Shown: in pieces, positions 30,199 to 40,496 of the stretch
Layout of the letters: every line of letters starts with the position of its first letter
Position numbering within the stretch: position 1 is the first letter of the stretch
Assembly (NCBI GenBank): GCA_022113835.1
Contig: JAILWY010000008.1
Span: 3,774,001-3,838,000 of the forward strand
Direction of reading: 5' to 3'
Source of the DNA: Atopsyche davidsoni
Taxonomy: Eukaryota > Arthropoda > Insecta > Trichoptera > Hydrobiosidae
DNA length: 64,000 bases
Notes under the pieces: generated by a model
Database searches by the model: none
What the model was told of the DNA's origin: nothing
What the model saw: the letters and a program-made list of their open reading frames with translations, nothing else
Program-made: the position numbers and the translations under genes

Positions 30199-32054
30199 AT
30201 AAAGTAGTGTGTTATTTTGAGAGTTGGTCTATTTATCGACCGGTCCAAGGAAACTTCATAATCGGTAACATTCCTCCAAATATTTGTACTCATCTGATAT
30301 ATGCCTTCATATCGGTCAATGATGACGGCAGCATCAGAGTCACGGATCTTCACGGTGACCTTCCAGATAATTTTGGACAAGGTTAAAAAAAAAATACTAT
30401 TTAATAGTTTTATTTTATTTATGTATCCTAAATGTTTTATTTTAAATTCATTTTAGGTGGATACTCAAAGTTGGTCGGCTTGAAGAGGCTTTCATCCAAA
30501 TTAAAGGTTTTGGTGACATTAGGTGGCTGGAATGAAGGATCGGTGAGGTATTCGCAGGTCAGTAAAAAAATATACAGTTTTGTATAAAACTAAAAATCAA
30601 ATAGTTTAAATGTTGCTAAAATGATGAATTTAAAAGTTTCCATTAATGATGAAGTAGAAATATCAACTTTCAAAGAGTCAGTCTTATAATCATCAACTTT
30701 TGGTATATTGATGAATCAAATTTCAATTAATCGGGCTATTTAAATTTTGATTGTAGATATTCAGTAACCCTACAATAAGAAATAGATTTGCCTTGAATGC
30801 AGTAGCTTTCCTCCAAAAGTACGGGTTTGATGGCCTTGACATTGACTGGCGGTATCCAACACAGAGAGGTGGCGTGCCAGCTGATCGAAATAACTTTTCC
30901 AAACTTCTCAAAACTCTTCGAGGGGAATTTAAAAAACATGGATACATCCTGACGGCTGCAGTGGCTGCTCAAGAATCCATCGCTGCTAGCTCTTATGATG
31001 CTTCTGCTCTTGGAACGTAAGTATGATGTATATTACCATTATAATTTTCCATTAAATACCGTACTTATGTCTCAGGAGAATTTTTTTTTGTCATAAATTG
31101 AAATCAGTTTCAGCCAAATTAGTCAACAGTATATGAATTGTGAAATTATAAAAGCAAATACTTTTTAGATACCTTGACTTTATGACCGTTTTGGCATTCA
31201 ACTATCACAGCGCAGGGGAAGGGAGAACTGGACATAACGCTCCTCTTTTTATTTCAAATGCTGAACGAACTAACGGTCAAGGTAGCCTGAATATTGTAAG
31301 ACATTTTTAATACAACGTTAACATAAACATTTTCAATGAGCAAGCAACAATATTCACTCTTTTTGTCTGACAGGACGCTAATATCCTAGCGTGGATACGA
31401 AGGGGAGTTTCGACCCACAAAATAGTATTGGGAGTGGCTCTATACGGTCAGAGCTACACGCTTCCTTCTCTAGCATGTACGATAGCACGCTGCCTGAGCG
31501 CCGGAGATGGAACTCCTGGGCCATTTACGAGACAAGCAGGATTTCTGGGATACAACGAAGTACTATATACATATATATAAAACTCACAAGCAGCAGATGT
31601 AGATTTATTGATCAAGGCAATTTCAATATTTTATTTTATAATAAACATTTACAGATCTGTCAACTAGAAAGAAATGCTAGGCTGTTTTGGGATAATGAAG
31701 CCAAAGTACCATACTTGATCTCTGGAAATCAATGGGTATCTTATGATAATGAACAATCAGCTCAAGAAAAGGTAAAAATAAAAACTTTTGAACTAGAACA
31801 GTCAATTTTGAGGGTAATTTAGTTTACCTAATTATTATGGAATAACTAGAATCTAATCATGTCTAGTCATATTCTAATTTTCTATGATCTATTTTTAGGT
31901 AAATTATATAAAGAGATACAACCTTGGAGGTGCCATGGTACGGGGTATTGATACCGATGACTTCAGAGGAAATTGTATGAGAGGACAATTTCTAGTGCTT
32001 TCTGTTTTAAGCAGAGGAATCCTGTCTAACGGAGAATTTACTTTTGATAAATAA
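30199..32054 (+). CDS. GH18 chitinase-like protein, catalytic Glu replaced by Arg
   Basis: Exons: 30199-30381, 30457-30557, 30757-31016, 31169-31295, 31374-31559, 31655-31771, 31899-32054. All have GT/AG borders and consistent phase, giving 375 aa from KVVCYFESW to FTFDK and TAA. The signal-peptide exon was not found. Family landmarks are HLIYAFISV, LVTLGGWNEG, FDGLDIDWRYP, LAFNYHSAGEG (normally MAYDYHG), KIVLGVALYGQSYTL, GPFTRQAGFLGYNE and GGAMVRGIDTDDFRG. The proton donor of DxDxE chitinases is Glu; here codon 30850-30852 is CGG (Arg), and the MxYDxH Asp is Asn. It is therefore probably a non-hydrolytic chitin/glycan-binding lectin-like protein, not a chitinase. No chitin-binding peritrophin module follows. 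It could also be an early-stage pseudogene, but no stop or shift is present. Confidence 0.85.
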
Positions 32055-32357
32055 AAAAATTAATACAGACCCTCTTTAGAGAAGTTAAGCTCCATTATTT
32101 GGTCCCTTTGTAATTAAATCAAGAAGTCACATATGGAAATATTTCCTCGATGACTGTTACTGTGTTTATTTTTTAATAAACAAATATGTATTTTCAGTAG
32201 ATATTTTAATTAAAACCACTATATTATTCATATAGAGTGGGTTTTTGATTGAATTAGATATAACTGTGATGTCTACCGTCCGACTCCTTAAGATAATCTG
32301 AGCAGCATGGCCTATAAACAACAGTCACTGTAAGTGAGTCATCGAACCTAACACAGA
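32055..32357. other. Intergenic gap between convergent genes
   Basis: About 300 bp between the GH18 stop and the gustatory receptor stop. It holds AATAAA-type poly(A) candidates (for example near 32175) and nothing else. Confidence 0.6.
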
Positions 32358-34210
32358 TTATTGATTTAAAGATGCATTGGTATGTTCAGAAAATGAATTT
32401 GGATTGAAAGGAGTAGCTGCAAACTGGATCAATACGATCAAATACGTCGATGCTGATCCACATACCTAAAAAAATTTAAATAATTAATTATTCGCAACCC
32501 GACTTTCTATAAAGCCATTGGTTTTGGTGCAACTACAGTAAAGGCTAACTATTTAATAATGCAAATAAATTGTAATAATAATTCATGAAACGAGCTTGGA
32601 TTTTTTTTTCTAATTTTTTACACGAATCCAATGAAATATATTTAATTATATTTTTCATTAAAAATATTTTTTAATTTTACTTACAGTTATGAAAAAAGTA
32701 TTATCTAGATTGAAGAAACCATAAGCAGTCAATTTAGGATATACATGTAACATATATGTTGAGTATAAATGTAGCTGAAAATACAAAATTATTTATAAGT
32801 ATTATTTTATACATTATTAATTATAATTAATGTGTAATTTTACCTTTTTAATAATGAGGTGGTCAAAATCCATTGTTGTCAAGCTATTCATCAGCAAACG
32901 TGTTTTATTTAACTAGAACAAATATTTTTTAGTGAAAACATTACAATTAAAATAGTCCACCAGGAAAATTGTGAAAAATATATATTTAATTTTTTTTTAA
33001 TGTAGCTGCTTTAAAAAATATTTAGTTCAAAGGTTTGCTTCATTGAACTTGTTTGCCTGAACGATGGGAGGTCGAAAATTTCAGTTTGAAAGTACTGCTA
33101 CTTTTTATCACTAGTTAGCTTCTACTTATTACAAAAACGAATGTAAAGTAATTTGGAGTATGGTAAATACAATGCATGTACCTTACGCTGACAATCGTTG
33201 CTTCTAAAAACGATTCTCTCCATGATGGCTCCTTGCAGGAAAATTTGCTCAAGCGATATTATCAAACATGTAAGTAGTACGAAAGAAATGCTTCCTTTTG
33301 TCATCATACTAAATATACTTAACGTGTAAAATGTGTAAAGTACCAGCGTGAGATAAGTCACTGTTATTACCAGTAGCAGGTTAAGATTAAACGCTTTATT
33401 TAAGTCGGCAGTAGAATCACATATGGCTTCATATATTTCCATTAGCTTTGTTAACTTATCTACCAAAGCGATGTCTTTTTGCTGGACGTGTAAAGTAGTT
33501 TGCGCATTTTGCTTAATAAATACTTTTTGTGACGTTTGTTTATAGTTTAATTGTGAAGAGATTGAAAGTGAAGATATTTTTTCTATTTCTTTGTTTAGAG
33601 TTACTGTATAGTAGCAAATTAGCAATAGTAAGGAATTGTATAAGGAAACTTGCATTGATGATAGAAGACCCGGCATAAAAGTTATCACTCCATTTTCCCA
33701 AGAAGGTAAATATTCCCAATTTTTACAAAGTTGGTAGTTTAAAGTAGCAAAAACAATATGCAGTATGGAAATAATTAATACTGATATTTTTGAACGCATT
33801 CTTACACTATTGCAGTTGGTATTAACGCCGATTTCCTCGAGTGTCGTCTCAATTTTCAGAAAGCTATCAAACATGAGCGAAAAGTAATTCTTCCTGGAAA
33901 AAGTATTGAAAAACAAGAAAATCAGACTCAAAATTCCCAGATCCATGCGAAACAAGTCGCCGATTAGAAACAATGTTGAGTCGTTAAACATTTTAACAGA
34001 TGTTTCATTGTTCACAATAATCAATACAACTGAAATTACATAAAACACTTTCAAAAGTATTTCAAGTATTACGAATAGTAATATCTTTGATCTTGTCTTT
34101 ATTTGCTCCGTTGTGTAAGGAACTATTCCTATGATTCTTGCAGGAATCAATATCACAAAATAAATATCAAGTAAATCCTCTTTAGTCATTGCTTTAGCAG
34201 ATGTTTTCAT
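32358..34210 (-). CDS. Gustatory receptor (7tm_7 family), four exons
   Basis: Exon 1 is 34210-33182 (343 codons, starting MKTSAKAMTKEDL). Exon 2 is 32912-32844 (23 codons), exon 3 is 32774-32685 (30 codons) and exon 4 is 32465-32358 (35 codons plus TAA). All three introns are phase 0, as usual for the 3' introns of insect Gr genes. Total 431 aa. Exon 1 holds the first six hydrophobic segments and a Lys-rich intracellular loop (about residues 205-240). Exon 3 reads LTAYGFFNLDNTFFIT and exon 4 continues VCGSASTYLIVLIQF, the hallmark TYxxxLIQF motif of TM7. It would be a ligand-gated cation channel in taste or internal chemosensory neurons; the ligand cannot be told. Exon 2 is the least certain piece. 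Confidence 0.88.
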
Positions 34211-35125
34211 ATTCACTTAATAGCGATTAATTGCAGACATATAAAAACAAATTCTGTGTATATGGTCAAATAATCTGAATAATTAAAACTCAAAAACGAT
34301 TAAAACCAAGAAGTTATAAAGCATTAGGTTTTTTTAGTTCTTAATACTGTAAAGTTTGCAGCCTTCCTGAAAATTATTTAGGTTTCAAAGAGTAGTATAA
34401 ATATAACCAGCAATAAATATTAAATAAAAACACTTTTAATATTTGCGATTGATTGTATCATCAGTGATAAATGAAGTCAGTATTCAGTAAAATTTCAAAT
34501 AGTGATGACCATAAAACATAAAAATTGTAGATTAATCGAAAATAATTATTTTATAAATTATCAACACAAATAACGATAGTCCATATTTTTTTAAGTGGTT
34601 TTTTCTTTAGATTTTTTTTCAGAAAAAATCATCACTTTTATTTACACAATCGTTTTTAATGTGATGCAAATTAATTTGATATTTGATTCTTATCTCGATA
34701 GTCTTGAAAAAATGAATTATCCAATTAACCAAATTAAATTATTTTACAATTAATTTCATGATCATGCCCATCTCTAGTTTTACATGTTCATGGGAACTTA
34801 AGCGGATACGATATTTTATATCGCTTAAATTAATGTATCGTTATCTAAGTAATTAAAAAAAATACGTAATCATATAAAAAAGTATAATAATGAAATGCTG
34901 AAAATATTCAATAGTCATAAAATGCTCTTTCAGAAATCGAAAAAACCTGAAAAACAAAATTTACTTTCTTAATTAAAATCAAGTAAAATGTTACGCTAGA
35001 CAGGCGGAATAAAATTAAAACCCTAAAAAATGATGTAAATATATTAAAAAAAACGAAAATTTTAGTACGTCTATCAAAATTCTGAGTGTTTTTTATTTGT
35101 AAAACGCAAAAAAAATAATAATAAA
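34211..35125. other. Intergenic region between two divergent genes
   Basis: AT-rich, about 0.9 kb. It should contain the promoters of the receptor (minus) and the SHIPPO gene (plus). No clear motif. Confidence 0.5.
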
Positions 35126-38100
35126 ATGCCGAAACCCCTTGGTGAGCGAATTATTACTAACATATTTCAGTCGTTCGTCCTTTTAGTATTGATATTTTTG
35201 AGACACCCGATATTCAGAGTCTGATAAAAAAATCTACGAAATGACGCGTCTTCACACCCGAGAAAATATTTTTTTACTATTATATTATATTATCGACCGC
35301 CTAAGCTCGGTGAATAAAATAGTGCAATAGAGTTTTGGGTCTATTCAGAGATGATCTCGATCGAGGCTTTCGATACCGTGGAAAATAATTTAGTCAAGAC
35401 GCCAGTGGCGTGCGGTTTGCATTGCTTGCCATAAAACATTTAAAAAAAAAATTATGCTGAAATTATATTATATTACATACACGTTACATATTACAGACAC
35501 GTGGTGATATTCGTCACATGTCACTATGGGTAATTTTTTTAGACTAGTTTATATTCAGTAGGCAAAACTGCTTGCGTTGTTTTTGGGCTCGCCGCACGTC
35601 ACTGCTGTAGGCAATTATTTAATTTAATTACTGTGTGATTCAGGGCCTGGTCCGGCGTACATGTTGGCCTCCACAGTTGGCTACGACAAGCACGACTGCA
35701 CCAGGCACAGGTATCCAATGTACACCTTCGGAACAAAGGGAGGGCTGGGGGGCGGCACTGTAAGTACATCAATGCATTGCCTGCCTTTCTTTTTAAATCG
35801 TCATTCACCTTCTTCGGATGCCTCTTTTCTCACATGACCACCTCACTGATGACATCTCACAATAGTAACAATAACATGAGGTACTTCCAGAACACACCCC
35901 TTCCTAATATTCCAATAACTCCATTACCGATCCTTCACACATGGCAGCCACGCACAAGCAACAGAATGGAGAGAGCGCGGAGGAAATATTTCTACAAACA
36001 AACTATACATAACATAAATCTATCAATGATTGTATCCGATAAATTATATTATTCTTCTCCTTCAGGCGCCTCTCCTCAGAGGAGGTTGGTGACCATCTCA
36101 CTGAACATATCTCCATATCTGTTCATGGTTTTCTCAGGGATAATAGTGTAATGGGTCCCTTATAAATAATATATGATACTATTTCGCTTCTGCCCGCGAG
36201 TGGGTAAAATAGAGCAGGGGTGGCCAAAGCATCGCCGAGAGAATAAATCATTATTTTCTCTTATTAAAATCAATTAATTCTGAATGTGTATTAGTTTATT
36301 TTAAATTTAAACTTTTTTTTTATGATCACTTAACACGTACAATGCTGATAGACCGCCGCTTGTAATTTAAAAAAAAGCAGGTCGCCCGCGGTGATCAAAA
36401 GTTTGGCCGCCCCTGGTTCAGAGTGACTGGCGAAAGAGTTAATTTAATAAAATATTTTCTATTGTATATATTATAGAAAAGTCCAGGTCCCGTTTATGAT
36501 CTTAAGCAAATGACAGCGAGAGGAGCCTACAATGTTCCTGCCTACAGCTTCGGCGCACAACTCCCGAAAGGCGAGTATCACGACCACATTGATAATTGCT
36601 AATGTAGTATACCACTCTTCGTGGATACGAAGAGTGGGATACTACATTTTGTCTTGCTTGGACATTACATTTTGTCATGCAAATGTTTGGCCTAGGGGTC
36701 AGGATTGCTGAGATTTGTCACAAAGCCCCTGAGGGTAGAATACCTAACAGAGCGTATAAGAATTTTGATATTGCTATGACACGGAAAAACAATAAATTTA
36801 ATTAATGATAATTATTTAAATTATATATTTCTCGATTGAGTTGACTCTTATGCAATATGGTAATCATTGTTAATTTAATCAGCTTTCCGGATAATAGACG
36901 TGGTGTATTAGGAATCCTTTGACACACGATTATAATACATATACAGGGTGCGCCATATTTTATGTCGGTTACAAAAGCAACCGATTTCTATATATGAGAT
37001 AGTTATATTTAATTTGGCCTTTTAAAATTTATTTGAACTAGTTTTTGAATACATCATAAATCAATTGGCCGCCTTTATTGGCCAAAGCAAAATGTGCCCT
37101 TTAAACCCAGTCTAAAATAAAACACTTGGCGAGAGTAATTACGACTCTCTTAAGGGGCACAGGTCCCTGAGGATTGACATTTAAGTTACTCGGGTTTGGA
37201 TAAACACGTCAGTCGGCGGCGACTCTACTGCCCCTGACTACCTCTCGCCCGCAATGTCTCGCAATCTTAAAGTTTAAAGATGCATGTATCTGACATTCGG
37301 TAATGGCGGGAGTCCTTCTAAACTTGCATAAGCTGTTCTTGGCCTCCTCAACGAGACAGCAGTGACGGCTCCTCGTTTAGATACTCAGATGCATAGGGGA
37401 TGTGGTTTGGCAGGAGGGATCTTGCTAACCCTAGCGTGGTCTAATTCGTTGACTCGAGCGGAGACCTCTCATCCGAGGGTCTCGAGCTGAGGAGACGTCG
37501 ACGAGAATTCGGGTGAAGTGACAGTGTATCATAGGGCTCTAGGGTGTTCGAGCCGTGCTGTTTTCGCCGTAGATGTTATGTTGCTTGTTGATTATGGATG
37601 TAGATCAAAAGGCTGGCGAAATGTTTGCGTATTCGTTTATTAAGATGATGGACAAGACAGAATTATACGTGGTTACTGGTCGAGTGTCTGCGTCTTTCTG
37701 TCTGGTTGCGTTATCGCTGGGCTTGTAGGGTTGTTGTAAAATTAGAAAGTCTCTACCTGCGGTAGGGGCGGAGCTTAACGAGTCAAATAATGTAGCGGTG
37801 TATTTGCACTGACCGCTACACTATCTAAATTGTGCACTCAACCCAACCTAACCTAACCCACCCGTCTAAGGTGCCGGCCGCCTTGTCGTGATGCATTATA
37901 TGTGCACGAGAAGCGCCTCGTTTTACCGAACAAATGATTTTTGATAATGCAAATGTGAAAGGTTGGCAAAACCGGTCACCAATAAATATATTAAAATGGA
38001 ATTCCACCATGTGGTATATGGCGAAAATATTGGTTTAAATTGTAGTATTGTGTGTGGTCGTACAGGCGGCAGAGCTATCGGTCCAGGGCCGGCCGGGTAC

Positions 38101-39817
38101 TCCCCGGAGTACAGGAACAACCGCCCGCCCATCTACAGCTTCGGGATCAAGCTAAACTCCCAGCGAAAGGGGATCGGACCAGGCCCCATGGCGTACGACC
38201 TCCGGAGCAAGGGCACCGCCTTCGCCTACTCCATGTAACTATACCGACCTCATCCGAAGTACCTTTCCATGACTGCGGCGCACACAGAGTGCCTCTCCTC
38301 AGAGGCGCTTCGTGACCGTTTCACTGAAAACATATTTACACTGGGGCTTTTCCGATTTTTCCTTGAAGGCTACATTTATTGTTTCAAAGAATATGTCCAA
38401 AATAAGATACCTTGAGCTTGAACCCAAGGTATTTTGAGGCTTCTATATGCCTTAAGTCAAATGGAAAGTTATCGTGTTGAGTATAATATAATATTTCTTC
38501 CCCGCTCTCTCCATCCTGTTGCTTGTGCATGGTGAAGGAGCTTCTGCTATTGTTTCTGCAGCTTGCTGCTTGAGTATCAGATCTAAACGTCAGGCGTTGT
38601 AAGGAAAGGATTATACAATATTGCTATTGGGCAGGAGCAATACGCAGACTTTTCTTTCCAGTATAAAAATGCTGTGTAGAAGGACCCGGGGACCCACTAC
38701 AATATCCTCCCCTTAGAAAATCATGAACACCGGCTCAGCATGAGTATCTCAGTGAAATGGTCGCCAACCTCCTCTATTTGTTATATTTTTCTGCAGAAGG
38801 AATATCAAATCTAAATGCAAGAGAATTGTAAGGACAGCAGCGATGCGCAAATCTATCCACTAAACATGTGTTCAGTGAGATGGTCACTAAGATCCTCTGA
38901 GAAGAGGCACCCGAAGAAGAAGAACTACATGGCCTTGTAGCAGCGATTGAGATTATATTTGTCACAAGGACTGGCACGGTAGTCCACCGCCATGGACCAC
39001 AGACCGCACTTATAAAATGGTTTTTCTGCAGGGCCAAAAGGTACGACGATCCGAAGTCAATGAAGTCGCCCGGGCCCGCAGCTCACTTCCAACAAAATAT
39101 TGAAGTTTACAAACCAGGGTAAAGTTTAATATATCATCATCATCACCATCATCATCACCATCAATATCATCTGCTGCTGCTGATCCGCCGATGGGCGATT
39201 CGAAACGATTTCGTATCAATTATTCATGGCCACCTGAAACAAATTGGTTTTAAAATCAATTAGATTTTACCGACCCATTTCGACGGTGATTACGGATCGA
39301 TTTTATTGCAATTTTTAATATGTTGAAACGACGCAAATGAACTTTTTACATTTACTCACGTATACGAGTATATCAATTTAGATATTTACGTAGATGCAGA
39401 GTTACTTACTACGGAAGTGCGGGTTCGAATTTATCTCTGCCTCGAAAAAATTTCCCGAGTATCATTCTCGTCGTTTCACATGTGAATCCATAACCTTAAA
39501 CATGACCTTGATATTTAATGTATCTTTTGATTTGTTTAGAATGCCTAAATACTCCATTGCAAACCGACTGGGAGGAGGTGGCAGGAAACTCGGCCCAGGA
39601 CCCGCTTGCGTGGGCCCTAACCTCTACATTCGGGGAGACGTAAGTTAATTATATATATATATAAAAAAATATATGTATAAATATATTTATATACAGAATG
39701 CGAATAAACTTAACATATTTTTTCCCCTAGTCGCCATATAAATTTTCATTTGGAATTAAACACAACGAATGGACGAACCCGATGATCGTGGAAGCCGACA
39801 ATATTGGATGCAAGTGA
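35126..39817 (+). CDS. SHIPPO-repeat (ODF3/CIMAP-like) sperm-tail microtubule protein
   Basis: Exons: 35126-35141 (ATG plus 13 nt), 35644-35759, 36477-36570, 38066-38234, 39032-39118, 39540-39639, 39731-39817. The sum is 669 nt and the frame is unbroken, giving 222 aa. The repeats pair a PGP motif with a YxFG-type motif: LGPGPAYML..MYTFGTK, KSPGPVYDL..AYSFGAQ, IGPGPAGYS..IYSFGIK, IGPGPMAYD..FAYSMAKR, KSPGPAAHF..KYSIANR and LGPGPACVG..YKFSFGIK, then the tail HNEWTNPMIVE, which matches the ODF3 C-terminus. Vertebrate relatives sit in the axoneme/outer dense fibre of sperm. The intron after exon 3 appears to use a GC donor (AAAG|GCGAGT), since no GT gives the right phase. Introns carry several repeats. 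Confidence 0.9.
35800..36150. repeat. Interspersed SINE-like repeat, copy A
   Basis: Shares words with 38260-38330, 38500-38720, 38755-38905 and 63010-63180. Examples are GCCTCTCCTCAGAGGAGG, TGACCATCTCACTGAACA and GCACAAGCAACAGAATGGAG. It lies in an intron of the SHIPPO gene. The class is not assigned. Confidence 0.6.
36214..36417. mobile_element. hAT-like MITE, ~200 bp, in SHIPPO intron 2
   Basis: Left end CAGGGGTGGCCAAAGC; right end TTTGGCCGCCCCTG, so the termini form an imperfect inverted repeat of hAT type. Target duplication not convincing. Confidence 0.7.
36601..36648. other. Near-perfect 21-bp hairpin in SHIPPO intron 3
   Basis: Left arm 36601-36621 and right arm 36628-36648 pair at 20 of 21 positions around a 6-nt loop. 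It starts 30 nt after the GC splice donor. Confidence 0.8.
36949..36990 (+). mobile_element. Mariner-type terminal repeat relic
   Basis: TACAGGGTGCGCCATATTTT resembles the terminal repeat of insect mariner-like elements (TACAGGGTGNCC). The other end was not found. Confidence 0.4.
37566..37820. mobile_element. Second copy of the ~255-bp repeat (see 13569)
   Basis: Same length and order of words as 13569-13822: GCCGTAGATGTTATG at the start, AAAAGGCTGGCGAAATGTTT within, TGACCGCTACA at the end. It lies in SHIPPO intron 3. About 400 bp of GC-richer repeat-like DNA (37140-37565) precedes it, and a CCTAA-type tract follows at about 37844-37860. Confidence 0.75.
38260..38905. repeat. SINE-like repeat pieces, SHIPPO intron 4
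   Basis: Three pieces: 38260-38330 (plus), 38500-38720 (minus) and 38755-38905 (minus). The minus pieces share TTTAGATCTGATA.. and CCTTACAA words with 63010-63180. Confidence 0.6.
39133..39180. repeat. (ATC)n microsatellite
   Basis: Imperfect ATC/ACC trinucleotide run in an intron of the SHIPPO gene, followed by a short CTG run. Confidence 0.85.
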
Positions 39818-40496
39818 ACATCTGAGTTTCTGCATTATCAATCAAATTGAAAGACCGATAGGATTGGACAGTGATTACTAAATTGTTAAGCAATTTCTGT
39901 CTTACATCATCAATTTATATAAAATCATAATCATCAATTTATATAAAAACATTTAAAACACGCCATTAATAACATTCATTTCAATTCAATTACACAAAAT
40001 AATTTGGCAAGTTAAGCGACATAAAAATTAATGTTCGATTTAATCGGTTTTTCAGAACATAGAAATAAATAAGGAAATGTAACTAAAATAAATTAAGCAT
40101 AAAAAAAAAATACGTTGTATTTATTTTATACTATTTTAAACACTGGCCCCGAGTGCCACATAGTTAGCAGCGCCGCAAAGGCTTTTGAATATCTACTATT
40201 ACTGTTGCGCAATCATCCGTAGAAGTCGCTCGAAGAATTTACTAACAGACATGCAAAGTATATTAATAATAATGCTCAAGTTCTTACGCGTATAAGTAAA
40301 TATATATTATAAATCTAATAGGTTGAAAATACCTTCATTTAAATTCAACACTCATTATTGAAACAAAACATTTTTATATTTAAGCTGTCAGATTTTTGTA
40401 CTCACGTTTATTCATTTCAATGATATGTTTTTTTATGATTTTAAATTTTACACGTAGTACTTAAATACTTGGTATAATTTTTAAAAGAAGTTTTGT
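39818..40496. other. Intergenic region upstream of the OGDH gene
   Basis: AT-rich. AATAAA-type signals for the SHIPPO gene (near 40062 and 40088) and presumably the OGDH promoter. No other gene seen. Confidence 0.5.

Noticed and set aside
38066..38240. SHIPPO gene ending at the in-frame TAA at 38236
   Set aside because: A donor AT|GTAACT just before it joins in phase to 39032 and restores the ODF3-type YSMAKR..SPGPAAH text, so the gene continues.
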